DNA of 64,000 nt. Origin: Brachypodium distachyon (Eukaryota; Streptophyta; Magnoliopsida; Poales; Poaceae). Below are positions 1 to 11,505 of the stretch, in pieces. The stretch is taken from NCBI RefSeq assembly GCF_000005505.3, contig NC_016131.3:56343355-56407354 (forward strand). Reading direction: 5' to 3'. A program made the translations under genes and the position numbers. The notes below the pieces were generated by a model. That model did not search any database. It was not told the origin of the DNA and saw nothing but the letters and a program-made list of their open reading frames with translations. Each line of letters opens with the position of its first letter. The first letter of the stretch is position 1.

Positions 1-17
1 GCGTGGAGTACATCAGT

Positions 18-118
18 GGCGGGCAAATTACCCAACACTGGATATTTCTAGTGGCGGTCTTTTGCCACCGCCACTGGAACCTTTTCCAGTGGCGGTGGTG
101 TATTACCGCCACTGGTAC
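18..118. repeat. CACTA subterminal repeats, left cluster
   Basis: Direct and inverted copies of AGTGGCGG / CCGCCACTGG lie every 20-40 bases. They match the clusters near 24.2-24.5 kb and mark the 3' subterminal region of the older CACTA element. From 119 to 352 I see only AT-rich 3' flank of the pseudogene. Confidence 0.8.
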
Positions 119-352
119 TGTTTTTCCCCGAAAAAAATAAATGAATTATTTATAAAAATAAATATTCCTGTAGCACAGAAATAGCAGGAATACAGCACAT
201 AGTAGGAATACAACAGCACAGTATACAGCAACAAAGAAACAGAATAGCAGCAAATATATTACAAAGTTCCACACGAGTTAAACATTCAAGTCACATGCAT
301 GTATACAAAGTGTTTGAAAGAATGAACCACAAATAGAAGTGTTCCACACAAT

Positions 353-3300
353 TTAGCCACTTTTGGCGACAATCACGCCGCCGTAGTAATCCCCGCTCGA
401 TTTGAGGACCTCCTTGTTGAGGATTTCGCCGATGTCCTTCTGGATCTCGTACACGAGAATTTCTGAGTTGTGCCCTAACTCGGCATTGGCCAGAAACCAA
501 TTCCTCACTTCTTCGAAGGTCTTCTTCCCCTTCGGCTGGAAGTCGTTGATCATCTGCTGAATAGTGTGCGCGCAGTAGTAACCACAGTAGACGGATCCTT
601 CAGGCTGTTGCTCGTAGGGAAAGTTGAAAGTGTGCCTGAGGGGAGCGTCATGATTGCAGCTGAAGTTAGGCATCCCATACCATTTCACCGCGTCGCGATA
701 GGCTGCGTCGATGACATATTTGATCGGCTCAAAGTCGCGTTGTGGTTCATTCCCCTTGCGTCGCAGTGGATCAAAATATGTGACCCCTCCCATATCGAGG
801 CAGATGGCAATTGTCACCCCAAGGGCCGCTGTTTCACAAAAGGACGCACATTGTATTAGCCAAATAATATAACAAGCAAGTCTTCCGACGGAAAAATATT
901 TATGTATCCACGCGAATTGAAAACAACTTACTGTAGATGGTACAGCTTTAATACAAAACGGCGGTCTTGGTGCTTAAACATGAATTGAGTGAGGTATTCA
1001 ATCGCCAACCTTAATTCTACTTTCGGCCAACAATGGGTCTGGACCAAGCAAAGTGGCGTTGAAGAGAAGGGGGTCGGCGACGGCCATCCCATATTGCTTC
1101 ACCCTATAGGCCTCCCTCGTGTAGTGTACACACCACAGTCTTCATATGACGTTGTCGAGGCACTTGCGGTTGAAGAGGTGAAACAAGTCGAGGAAGTCAA
1201 TGCCGAAGGTAACGTCATTTTCCCTCTGGATTTCCCCCGTATTGGAGTCGAAGAAGCCATAATGCTTTGGCACTCGAACCGTAATTTCCAGATTTGTTAG
1301 GTGAGGCGTCGGGCGGTGATGGGTGAGGCGCCAAGCAGCGATGGAGACATCAGGTGCCGGGCGACGGAGATGGAGACGGAGAAGGCTCCGTAGCGAGGAC
1401 CACCAACCTCCTAGGCCAGATGAGGTAGGAGTTGACACAATCCCTTAGGGTCGTCGCCTTTTCGTGCGGAGGACAAGGGACCGGTTCGTCCTCAAAGCCC
1501 TTGAGCACGGAGTCCACCTGCACCCTGACCATGTCGTCTCGCAGGGTCACGTGGTGCACCACGGCCGTACGCGGCAGCAGCAACCCGCGCGCGCCCAGAG
1601 GATTCCCCACCGTCGGCATGTGTAGCCAGCATTTGACGCCCTTCTGCGCATGACAAACATGGTAACATCATTAATAGATTGGAGCATGATAGTGGTATTT
1701 CACTATTTTTCGTAGCGCGGGAAGACGCTTACAGTGAGGTTCTCGTCGGGTGGCCCAAGCGGGTCAAGCTGGCACTCGGTGCCGAAGCATGAGGTGCTCT
1801 TTTTGGGTAGCAGGGACGGATCCGGTGTGGGTGGGGTTGGTTGGATGGGCGGCAGCGGGAAAACACCGTGATCAATGAAGTTGTCGACGTCACGCTGGTC
1901 CCTTGCATGCCGCATGAGCTTGCTGAGCTCCTCCCTCGCCAACACCCGGATCTTCTCATCTAATTCCTCTGAGCTTTGTTCTTTGCTGGACGTCCTTCTA
2001 CATTTGTGGGAACCTTGCTCTTTCGGCATCTGCCTGCGAAAGGGCCCGGAACCGACACCTCGCATATGGCCCCCGTGCTCATTTCGTTGCAGAGTGTAGC
2101 TGATGGCATCATCCCACTGTTGGTTGATAGACGAGTGGGAGCCATCCGACTCCCACTCTACCATTTCACCATGTATACAAAAAACAACATGCTCGGTGTT
2201 AATCTTATATGTGAGTATAAGAAGCCCAACCGATAAAAAAAGATGTCAGGACGAGGCCTTACGAGTGCATCCTCTTCCTTCTCTGACATAGGCTCCAGGC
2301 CCGCCCACTGATTTGCGGTCATGGACGACCGCAGCCATTTGCTGGAGCGCTCACCGTGAAGCAAAGTTGGGACCCTCGGCTGTATACCGGCTTGGTCCAA
2401 TGCGGCGTCCTCCTTCGCCCACACCTTCTCCTTTCCGGGCGTCCACGACTGCCGAGGCGGTGGTCGAAGGGCCTTTTCTCACGAAGCTCCTTGTACCATT
2501 TTTGGCTGGCCTTGAATTCATCTGACCTGACCCACACCTTGAACCTCTCCCAATCCTCCTCCAAGATCCCCTTCCAGTGCTTGTTAACCACTGTCTTCCA
2601 GTCTTTGCCAATGAGGTTCCTGCAGTTATATTGCCACGTGCTCTGGCCCTTCCTCATGACTTGGTGCATCCAACACTCCAACCGTCTCCTAATCTGATCA
2701 TTGGCAGGCACGAACCGCTTCCATGCCGCCTCGTAACAGTCCTGCTTCACATCTTCTTTGACGTCGCTCCATCTTTGATAGATCCGAGCGCGTACCCGTA
2801 CGATGGCATTGCATGTGTTCGAGAATCTTTCTGCAGCCTCCACCAGTTCATCCGGGTAGCTTTCTTTATTTAGCTTGGTGACGACCCACGACTCCGTCGG
2901 CACCTTGTTCGTCCCCCACTTGGACTTCGACTGAGTAGCCGACTCCGTAGCATGAGACGTCTCATCCTGGGCTCCTTCAAGGAACAGCTGCTCCTCAGCT
3001 CCTTCTTCGCTGTGCTCGAAGTCATCGCTCATGGCAATTTCCTAGCCCGAGGAAGATGCCCCCGCTTATTCTTCGACTTCTCCCTCCACAACCGGTGGCT
3101 GCTCAGGTACCTCTTCAACGCGAGCCTGAGGTTCCTAACCAACACTTATAAAAGTAATTTAAAAAAAACGGAAAAATTTGGCATGACCTATGCTGTAAAA
3201 CTAACAGCAAATTAATCCTAAGATTCAAATTAACCCTAAACAGCAAATTAACCCTAAGATTCAAATTAACAGCAACCCTAAGATAAAAAAACTTACCTCG

Positions 3301-3560
3301 GCAGTGGCAATGACGGCGGCGGCGGCGTCGACGGCCGGGGACGGGGATAAGGCCGGCGCCGGGGCGGAGAAGGCCGGGGCGGCGGGGGGAGGCGGCAGCA
3401 TCGAGGAGGCCCGGCCGCGCCCCCGATGATGCGGGCCGGGCGCCGACAAGGCGGGGTCGCCGGATCTGGATCCGGCGGCCGGCGGCAGGGCCTGCGAGGC
3501 GAGGGGCTCCCCGCTCCTCGTCGTCTGTTGCGACCCCCCGCTAGGGTCCTTCGAAGACAT
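353..3560 (-). pseudogene. Transposase_24/DUF8039/Ulp1-like gene of the older CACTA element (decayed)
   Basis: This is the second gene of the older element. The first exon starts at 3560 and is Pro/Ala-rich. It ends at a good donor (GAG|GTAAGT, about 3295). An acceptor at about 3045 leads in frame to a charged region (3032-2440) like plant Transposase_24 proteins. A one-base frameshift near 2440 separates this from its continuation (2424-2260). Further exons (about 2150-1735) precede a DUF8039-like segment (1652-1350; compare GLLLPRTAVVHHVTLRDD and YLIWPRRLV). The 3' part resembles a Ulp1 (C48) cysteine protease: VPKHYGFFDSNT upstream, then TYFDPLRRKG and CGYYCAH with the likely catalytic Cys (817-353). 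I could not find the catalytic His. The frameshift and missing residues make a pseudogene likely. Exon borders are approximate. Confidence 0.65.
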
Positions 3561-3754
3561 GGCGGTGGCGGCGAGGGTTTGCGGTGGTGGCGCGAGGAAG
3601 GGCTGCGGTGGCGGCGCGGGGAAGGATGGCGGCGACGGCGGAGTCGGGCAGGGCTTCGCGGTAGGGATCAATAGTGAGCGCTGCTGGTCTGGGAAAGACG
3701 CGTGTCTCGAATACGAAATTTTCTCCAAGTCTCACCCTGTAATATATATAGGGA

Positions 3755-3985
3755 ACATCACCAGTGGCGGGTATTTCGTGGATACCCGCCACTGGAGACC
3801 TACCTAGGGTTATCGGTATAGGAGACCACCGGTGGCGGGTATTTCCGGATACCCGCCATTGGTGACCCACCAGTGGTGGGCATATGAAAAACCGGCCACT
3901 GGTAATTGGAACATCAGTGAGGGTTCACCACATGCCTGTTCCACGCACCAGTGGCGGTGATATTGTATATACCCGCCACTGGTTA
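3755..3985. repeat. Internal CACTA repeat cluster upstream of the Ulp1-type gene
   Basis: At least seven AGTGGCGG / CCGCCACTGG copies in inverted pairs lie about 200 bp upstream of the start codon at 3560. The same motif fills the element's termini. In En/Spm-type elements such repeats bind the element's own regulatory protein, so this cluster may act on the promoter. That role is inference. Confidence 0.7.
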
Positions 3986-4625
3986 ATATTTTGGCTCTAG
4001 TATTATATTCTTATTATATTCTGTGTCTCTCTAAAAATTATGGCACCTGTACTTTGAAGTGTATAATAATTATTTCTTGTCTTACTAAAGATTTCAATAC
4101 TAAATAAATTGCTGAAAATGAAATATTTATGCTTTTGTAGTGTTTACTGTGGTTAAAAATTGTTATAAATTACAAAATTGCTCATAATGGTTTGATATTT
4201 GGCATGGAGGCTTCTCACACAACAATATGCCTGTATATGAAGTTTGGTGTCAAAATTCCAAATGAAACCCATGAGAATACCATATTGGGATCATCTAGGT
4301 AGATATCTCTGATACCTTCTAAGCCAACATCCAAATTGTAACATTATAAAAACTTTGGGCTTGATTTTTTCCATGTGGCTTCATTAGACTGAGAGGTGTT
4401 CCCATGCCAAGTTTCAGCTCATTTTGATGAAAATTGAATTTTATGGAATTAAATTAGCACCAAAGCCATACATAATCACAGAAATTTGTATGAAATACTA
4501 TGAATTAATGTCTAAAACTTGTATTGGGAACAAACAATATTACTATACACCCAAAAGTACAACTGTTATATTTTTTGGGAACACAGAGAATATAATAGGA
4601 TTATAATAGTGCCTTCTGAAATTAT
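3986..4625. other. AT-rich internal CACTA spacer
   Basis: AT-rich sequence with no coding frame I can support. I see no clear element boundary and treat it as an internal part of the older CACTA element. Confidence 0.4.
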
Positions 4626-4627
4626 TA

Positions 4628-4830
4628 CAAGTGGCGGGTTTCAGGAAAATCACCGCCACTAGTGAGTTGGACAAGATTTGGGAAATCCCTAAGTCCTGTA
4701 GTTTTCACCAATGGCGGGTTTCAGGAAAATCACCGCCACTGGTGCCAACTTCCGGTGGCGGGTTCCCCTGTAATCACCGCCACTGGTGCCCCTTCCAGTG
4801 GCGGGTTTCAGGAAATCACCGCCACTGGTG
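4628..4830. repeat. Internal CACTA repeat cluster (copy 1)
   Basis: Alternating GTGGCGGGTTTCAGGAAA and ATCACCGCCACTGGTG units. The cluster directly precedes the first snRNA-type promoter module, and a related cluster precedes the second (5175-5298). Confidence 0.75.
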
Positions 4831-4870
4831 GCCTTCTGCGGGCTGCCGCGCGAGGTGAGGTGGGAGTTTA

Positions 4871-4914
4871 GTCCCACCTCGCTAGTTTACAAGCGATTCG
4901 GTTAGCATAAATAG
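4871..4914 (+). promoter_or_regulatory. snRNA-type USE plus TATA, module 1
   Basis: GTCCCACCTCG (4871-4881) differs by one base from the plant snRNA upstream sequence element consensus RTCCCACATCG. After 25 nt comes ATAAATAG (4907-4914). Plant snRNA genes read by RNA polymerase III have USE and TATA about 25 nt apart, while those read by polymerase II have them about 10 nt further apart. That the module is active is inference. Confidence 0.5.
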
Positions 4915-4931
4915 CTTCCTCCCCCTCCCAT

Positions 4932-5151
4932 TGCAGATTCCGAATAAAATCAAATGCCGCTCTCTTGTCCACTCCCGTTCGCCTGGCCTATGGGCCCGGT
5001 ACCCTATGTGTGCACTGGTGGGCTCGGATTATAGCCCTTTGGGCCCATGCTCTTCTTGCCTAGTAGGTAGTAGGCAGCTCCCGGGTTCTCGCCTAGCTGG
5101 GCCCGAACCCGAAACAGCCTAGTTGACCGGGCGGGCTAAAAAAACTTTTTT
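4932..5151 (+). ncRNA. Candidate Pol III transcript, copy 1
   Basis: The start is set about 25 nt after the TATA-like box. The end is the T6 run at 5146-5151, a plausible polymerase III terminator. It is predicted at about 220 nt with no sustained coding frame. It shares CCTAGTAGGTAGTAGGC, GGGCCCGAACCCGAAAC and a GGGCTCGGATTA block with copy 2. I do not recognise the RNA and it does not resemble U6, U3 or 7SL. Confidence 0.35.
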
Positions 5152-5174
5152 GCCTCCTTTTCTGGTAGCACGTA

Positions 5175-5298
5175 CCAGTGGCGGGTTTCACAGAAATTAC
5201 CGCCACTGGTGCCCTCCTCAGGTGGCGGGTTTCCCTGTAATCACCGTCACTGGTACCCCTTCCAGTGGCGGGTTCCAGGAAATCACCGCCATTGGTGG
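5175..5298. repeat. Internal CACTA repeat cluster (copy 2)
   Basis: Same alternating GTGGCGGGTTTC / TCACCGCCACTGG pattern as at 4628-4830, directly upstream of the second snRNA-type module. Confidence 0.75.
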
Positions 5299-5336
5299 CC
5301 TTCTGCGGGCTCCACGCAAGGCGAGGTGTGAGTTTA

Positions 5337-5380
5337 GTCCCACCTCGCTAGTTTACAAGCGATTCGACCAGCATATAAGG
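5337..5380 (+). promoter_or_regulatory. snRNA-type USE plus TATA, module 2
   Basis: GTCCCACCTCG (5337-5347), 25 nt, then ATATAAGG (5373-5380). The order and exact spacing match modules 1 and 3. Confidence 0.5.
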
Positions 5381-5397
5381 CTTTCATCCCTTCTCCC

Positions 5398-5611
5398 TTC
5401 AGCTTCCAAATATTCCTCCCGCCTGTCTACTTTGCTCCTCGCCTGGCCCATGGGCCCGATACCTGTATTGTTCTTTGTGGGCTCGGATTACAGCCCCGTG
5501 GGCCTGGGTCTGCTCTGGCCTAGTAGGTAGTAGGCTGCTCCCGAGTTCGCCTGGCTGGGCCCGAACCCGAAACGCTCAGTTGACCCAGGCGGGCTTAAAT
5601 ACTTTTTTTTT
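5398..5611 (+). ncRNA. Candidate Pol III transcript, copy 2
   Basis: Predicted from about 25 nt after the TATA-like box to the T9 run at 5603-5611. It shares blocks of body sequence with copy 1, including the GGGCCCGAACCCGAAAC block near its 3' end. It runs toward the 3' end of the TNP2 pseudogene, so any transcript would be convergent with that gene. Identity unknown. Confidence 0.35.
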
Positions 5612-5847
5612 CTCCTTTATAATGAAAATAACATGTAATAAGATTTAAAAAAAATCCATATCTCTTAATTGTTTCCGAAATCGAAATAAGCAAATAAAAT
5701 ATGCATTCACTCTAGAAAAATATTTCGAACAAATTTACGGCATTTGTTTTCAAGTTTGAACAAGTTAAAATTCAAACCTCGTTAGAATTCAAATTACATT
5801 GAAAATCATCGATGAGCATAATTGATCAAAATTACACAAATAGTGAA

Positions 5848-6623
5848 CTATTGGACAATCTTGTCTTTTTTCTTTTTTGTCTTCTCTTTCCTCTTATACG
5901 TTTGGACCTCATCATGGCCGCTTCTAGTGTAGACCCCGTCTTGTGTGGGTAATTTTGACTTCTTTCTTGTCTGGATCGTGTGTCTTGCCACCTCTTCTTC
6001 TTGCCTGGTCGTGGGATCGGGGAAACCTTCATAGTCTTGTTGTGAAGTTACTCCGTCGACCCCAACAATGCTCCTTTTACCTCTCCTCATGACTACACGG
6101 TTTTTCGCTATCGGGTCTTCTATGAAGAAGAGTTGTTTGCATTTGGAAGCAAACTGCCATGGTTCAAGTAGTGCCGAGATTCTTTTGACATTCACCTGAT
6201 GACGGGGAACCTCTTTTGGCAGAATCATTGTTGTGAACCTATGATCTTCATGCTTGACATCGCGTGCCCATCTGATGCGAAACATGGCGATGGTGGTGAA
6301 GGTGTAGTCAAGCTCCCAGATCTCTTCGACCACGACGTAGTACACTTCAGTCTGGCCTTCGCTGTCGGTCCCCGTCTCAGCTACGAGCACTATACCGCTG
6401 TTTTGGTACATACTCTTACGGTCTTGAGCCTTGGTTTAGTACGTATACCCATTCATTGCGTACGACATGTATGTCACGACGTTGCGGCCGGGAGGCCGTG
6501 ACAACTTCTGGACAATCTTCTCATCTTCATTCGTCGCAGCCCTCGGATACCAAAGATCCTTGAGCCACATGGCGAATGTAGAATTGTGTTTTCGCTGGAT
6601 CCAATCATCATTCCTGTTAGGGT
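5848..6623 (-). pseudogene. TNP2-type transposase, 3' part (DUF4216 region), older CACTA
   Basis: This is the C-terminal part of the transposase whose N-terminal part lies at 20500-23146. The younger CACTA element separates the two. Frame continues exactly across the insertion when one GGT copy is removed. It encodes a DUF4216-like region (GRNVVTYMSYAMNGYTY, then VYYVVVEEIWELDY) and the ending seen in CACTA transposases. There is an in-frame stop at 6438-6436, where the family normally continues through a Y-T-K stretch. With the defects in the N-terminal part this is a dead gene. Confidence 0.85.
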
Positions 6624-6639
6624 CACTACAAGAGAACTC

Positions 6640-6855
6640 ATATACTGTGACGAAAACCCTCATGACAATGGCTGGAAGTGTCACTGAAACACGTAATGGG
6701 TGACGCTTTACACCTACCGTCATGTATTCGTATAAATCAGTGACACTCAGAGAATCACCGTCACACATTTCTCTATTCTGTGACGTTGTGATACCTTCCA
6801 TGACAAACGTGGTAGCGTCTCGGATGATTTGAATTGGTGACGCTCGTATTTCGTC
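6640..6855. repeat. Left subterminal repeats of the younger CACTA
   Basis: About ten direct and inverted copies of a GTGACG / CGTCAC core (for example TGTGACG, GGTGACGCT, CGTCATG) in about 210 bp. These are probably binding sites for the element's own DNA-binding protein. The rest up to 7160 contains the two tRNA-like segments. Confidence 0.75.
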
Positions 6856-6939
6856 ATGTAATATCTATTGGAGGATCCATGGTTACGGGTCCAGCGCTGT
6901 TAATAAATAGGTTAGCCTTTAGTAATGGATTGTGATTTC

Positions 6940-7015
6940 GGTATTGGGTTTGTGGCTAGGACGTCAATCTAGCCTATGCCCCATCTTGGGTTCGAGTCCG
7001 AACAACCACCCTTTT
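6940..7015 (+). other. tRNA-like segment (B-box plus T4)
   Basis: GGTTCGAGTCC (6989-6999) is a perfect B-box/T-loop match and TTTT (7012-7015) follows. The A-box region (TGGCTAGGACG) is only partial and I cannot draw a full cloverleaf. It could be a tRNA or SINE remnant. Confidence 0.3.
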
Positions 7016-7082
7016 ACCATATTTATTGACTGTTGCTGTCAAAAATTAAAAGCTAGCCGATCTGAAAAAATCATACAAAATT

Positions 7083-7158
7083 AAAAGGCACACTACGAGT
7101 CGAACTCACGACCTCAAAGGTCCCATGATACAAGACGCCACTCTGCTACACAGCACGT
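7083..7158 (-). other. tRNA-like segment (A-box, B-box, T4), opposite strand
   Basis: On the minus strand, TGTAGCAGAGTGG (7150-7138) fits the A-box. GAGTTCGACTCG (7107-7096) is close to a B-box and a short T-run follows. The acceptor stem pairs poorly, so this is probably a tRNA-derived fragment rather than a working tRNA. It lies head to head with the tRNA-like segment at 6940-7015. Confidence 0.35.
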
Positions 7159-7159
7159 T

Positions 7160-7974
7160 GTTGTCTTTTAAATAGTGCAGACTATTTTAATATTTGTACC
7201 CAGGTTATTAGACGTATCGAATCAAACCAGAATCACGCAGCAGCACGTATCGGGAGGAGCGTCGGGGACGATCCGCTCGATTAGAGGAACACGCAGGCCA
7301 GGTCAATAGGCCGATCTCCTAGGCCATCCTCGGCAGAAGCAGCAGGTGCCAGGCGGGCTCCTGATTATTCATCGATTCTCTTCGGCGGAACGTTGATCTC
7401 GTCTGCAAACAGAAGGCGATTTTCTGCAAGTTGATGTAATTTCGTGCTTGGCCGCAGGACCGCAGCAGCACACCAAGGTTAACTCCCGATTCACGTACTG
7501 CTTCTCGGGTGCAAGTGCACAGAAGGGGATTGTTGCACGTTGATCTTTTTGACCAGACGCTGATTGCTGCATGTTGATCTCGTAGTGGTCTCGTAGGTAC
7601 ATCTTGGTGTTCGCTAAGAGAGGCTCGGGGCGAACCGCGGCACGACGGAGATCTTGGCAGCGATCTGGCCAGCCATCTTCATCCGGCTCGGTACGTCTTG
7701 AAGCCGTAATTTTAGGAGGATGAGAATTAGCTTGAAGTAAATCTTCATGGTCTTTTGCGGATTTTTCTGATTAGTTTCATTAAAAGATTTATTAGTGAAC
7801 ATGAAAAAGTATTATGGAGACAAATAAATAGATTAACCTTGAAACAACAACGATTAATTATTTTATGCTTAATAGTGATTTTGGTAGTGGGGTTAGTACA
7901 GTAGTACAATCTGTTTAATGTGGAGATTTTGTAAGCATATTTTTCTTATAAGTAATTTAATTTCTTGTAGAAGA
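7160..7974 (+). other. 5' flank of the younger TNP2 gene
   Basis: Non-coding leader and promoter region. A splice acceptor (TTTCTTGTAG) just before the start codon at 7975 suggests a 5'-UTR intron. No clear TATA box was chosen. Confidence 0.45.
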
Positions 7975-10900
7975 ATGGACCGAAGTTGGATACAGGGAAC
8001 TCGTTTCTCGACACAATTTTTGAAAGGTGTTGATGAGTTTATGGCTGTTGTTCGGAAGAATTTCAGGAAAAATCAAGGCATATTATGCCCATGCCAGAAC
8101 TGCCTGAATCTGCAACACCATAGCCAGTCACTTGTGGAGGAGCACGTACAGTGCAATGGTATGTCCGTCACATACACGAGGTGGATCTTTCATGGTGAAT
8201 CGTTAAGTGATGATGAAGGAGATAACATGGAGGATACTGCATATATGTCCGACGACAATGATGACTTTCATGAAGACAATCGAGGTGATGTTCCGTATAT
8301 GGTAGATGATCTGGCCAGGTCTGGAAGGCGAGGTGAGGGTCAGCCAAATCTCTATTCCAAGCTAATTGAGGAAGCCAAGAAAGAACTTTACGAGGGATGC
8401 AGCGACTTCACACGGCTATCATTCATTATTAAGCTCCTCCATGTCAAATCATACAACCGGATTACAAATAGAGGATTCAATGCAATTCTTGAGCTGATCA
8501 GTGCGGCGTTTCCACATGCTGACATACCAAAATCATACACGGCGGCCAAGAGTGTTCTTCAGGAAGTTGGGCTTGGTTATGAGACTATTCATGTCTGCAA
8601 GTTTGATTGTGCATTATTTTGGGGGATCTATGCCAACAACACCCATTGTCCTGAGTGCGGGACATCAAGATGGAAAGACACGGAGAGAAATAAAAAGGTA
8701 CCTCACAAGGTTCTTAGGTACTTTCCTATAATCCCTAGGCTTCAAAGATTTTTCGTGTCAAAGGAACATTCAGCAAATGCAAGGTGGCACAAGGAGAAGA
8801 GGTTTCCTGAGGCAAACATTATGAGACACCCTGCGGATGGTGAAGCCTGGAAGCACTTTGACCGTGAGTTTGCATGGTTTGCTGAAGATGCCCGTAACAT
8901 TAAGCTTGGTATTGCCACGGACGGATTTAACCCATTTGGAAACATGAGTAATTCATACAGTATGTGGCCTGTTTTTGTAATCCCATATAACTTCCCACCA
9001 TGGATGTGCATGGACCAATCCAATTTCATGATGTCTTTGCTTATTCCTGGAAGAAAAGCACCTGGAAAGGAGTTCCATGTATTTATGCAGCCGCTGATTA
9101 CAGATATGATGAAGCTTTGGGGAACCGGTGTGGAATCGTATGATGCATTGACAGAGGATTCATTTACTTTGCATGCTGCATTCTTGTGGTCGATTCATGA
9201 TTACCCAGGACTGGCCACTTTATCAGGACGTAGCACAAGAGGCTATTATGCATGTGTGCATTGTGATGAGAACCCTTGCTCCATGCCTTTGAAACATAAG
9301 ATTGGGTATACCGGGCATCGCAGATTTCTGCCTACTAATCATCGTTTCAGAAAAAGCAAAGATTTCAACGGGTCGATTGAGACACGAGAGAAACCTCGAA
9401 AGTTCACAAATGATGAAGTGTTGGAAAAGTTAGAGAAAGTTAAGAATTTCAAACCAGGGAAGTATCCAGGAAATAAGAAGAGAAAGCGCACTCAGAAAGA
9501 CGAACCAAACTGGAGTCAGAAGGTGAGCTTATATGATCTGCCATATTGGTCAAAACTGAAATTACCATACAACATTGATGTAATGCACGTTGAGAAGAAC
9601 ATATGTGACAATATACTTGGGACTATATTGGAGATTCAGGGAAAGAATAAGGATACAGATAATGCCAGGATAGATTTGCAAAACTTAGGAATCAGGGAAG
9701 ACTTGCACTTGAAACCTGATGGAAAGGGTGGGATGGTGAAGAGAAAAGCAGAGTATAATCTTACCAAGGAAAACAAGAAAAGATTCTGCGAGTATTTAGC
9801 TAATGTGAAATTTCCAGATGGGTATGCTGCTAATCTAGCCAGATGTGTGGATCTTGAAACATGTAAAGTGTATGGGTTGAAGACCCATGACTGCCACATA
9901 TTACTGCAACAAGTAATACCTGCTGCACTCAGAGGGCTTGTGAGGAAAGACATATATGAGGCCATTGCTGAACTGGGACATTTTTTCAGACAGTTGTGCT
10001 CTAAAACTCTTAGACTTGATGTGCTTCATCGGATGAAGGATGATATTCCTGTAATTCTTAGCAAGCTTGAGAGGATTTTTCCACCCGCCTTCTTTGATGT
10101 CATGGTCCATTTAGCTGTTCACCTACCCGAAGAGGCGATTCTGAGGGGGCCCGTGCATTATGGATGGATGTATCCAATAGAAAGAAGGCTTGGGTACCTA
10201 AAGGGAACTGTTCGTAACAGAGCAAAGCCAGAAGGGTCAGTTGCAGAGGCATATGTGGTTGATGAGTGCTTGACTTACTGCTCTAGATTTCTAACTAATA
10301 TTGAGACAAGATTTAACAAAGGAGATAGGAACAAGGATGGGAAGAGGGTTGCTTCTCCTGATGAGTTGAGAGTTTTTTCAACTGCTGCAAAAGGTTTTGG
10401 GAAGGCCGAACTCAAATATTATGACAGTGAGTACGATCAGCTGGTTTGGTACGTGCTTAATAATTGTCCTGAAGTAGAGGATTACATGGAGTAAGTTTCC
10501 CTGTCATCATTATGCATAGTACGTGGTTGTCTATTTTAGTCGATAAATGCTGATGTGTTAATTTTCCATTTGTTGTTTTAGTGTTTGTCGTGAAGAATTA
10601 CAAAGGAAAGGTGTGATTAGAATTGAGCAAACACTTAAGAAGGAATTCGCAGCATGGTTTGAGAAGCATGTAAGTTATTTAGTTTTCTTGTGTGTTATAT
10701 CCATCTTGAATTAATGATGTCATTAGCCTGACCATTTAACTGATGTGTGCACACCTTGTGACAGATTCATCATTTAGGAGAGCAGAATGTTTCAGAGGAT
10801 CTGTACTCACTAGCATGTGGCCCAGACAAGCGTTTACAAGTGTATTCTGCCTGCAACGTGAATGGTGTTCGGTACCACACTCTGGATCGTGAGAAGAGGA

Positions 10901-11505
10901 GAAGAACTCAAAATTCAGGCATCATGGTGAAGGCAGATGACAATGGCGCAGAGGTTGTGTACTATGGTGTTTTGAAAGAAGTTCTTGAGTTGATGTACCC
11001 GAAAAACAAGCATGGAGAAAGGTCAATCTTCATGTTTCGTTGTGATTGGTATGATATTACAAGCAAGGCGACCGGGTTGAGAGATGATGGGTACTTCAAA
11101 AGTCTGAATCATAAGGCAATTCGGTACAAGAATGATCCCTTCATATTGGCTTATCAAGCAGATCAAGTGTTTTACATGGAGGACACATGTCTTGGAAAAG
11201 ACTGGAAAGTGGTGCAGACTTTCAGTCATAGACATTCGTATGATGTTCCTGAATTAGAGACAGGTGACCTCAATGCTGAAGATGCATACCAAGAAGATAT
11301 GACATCGGAAACTTTCACTGTGCACGATGCTGATCCGTTGTTTCACACTTTTGGCCGTGATGATGAAGAAGGCACGACTGTTGATCCTAAAATTGTTGCG
11401 GGGACTGAGAATAATGATGAGAACTATGACGAAGATAGTGGTACTGACAATGATGAATATGATGACGATGCGTTCAGTGATCATTCAAGTGATGATGAAG
11501 TTTAG
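7975..11505 (+). CDS. TNP2-type CACTA transposase
   Basis: This is the catalytic transposase of the younger CACTA element, which cuts and reinserts the element in the nucleus. Exons by my model are 7975-10490, 10582-10669 and 10765-11505, with phases that join cleanly, giving 1,114 aa. The start chosen is the ATG after the TTTCTTGTAG acceptor, because MDRSWIQGTRFS matches the start of the transposase-associated domain (zinc-finger-like CPCQNC at about residues 40-45). The TNP2 core follows (IATDGFNPFGNMSNSYSMWP, NIDVMHVEKNICDN), then a DUF4218-like region (FPPAFFDVMVHLAVHLPEEA, YPIERRLGYLKGTVRN) and a DUF4216-like C-terminal region (GIMVKADDNGAEVVYYGVL). The tail is Asp/Glu-rich. No stop or frameshift was seen, unlike the homologue in the host element. 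Membership of the family is near certain; activity is inference. Confidence 0.92.

Larger units (their letters stand above)
4834..5611 (+). repeat. Tandem duplication of about 465 bp
   Basis: Two diverged direct copies, about 4834-5151 and 5301-5611. Shared landmarks are offset by 460-467 bases: TTCTGCGGGCT at 4834 and 5301, and CCTAGTAGGTAGTAGGC at 5059 and 5519. Each copy is preceded by its own CACTA repeat cluster. Each contains an upstream sequence element, a TATA-like box, the conserved block GGGCCCGAACCCGAAAC and a terminal T-run. Confidence 0.8.
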
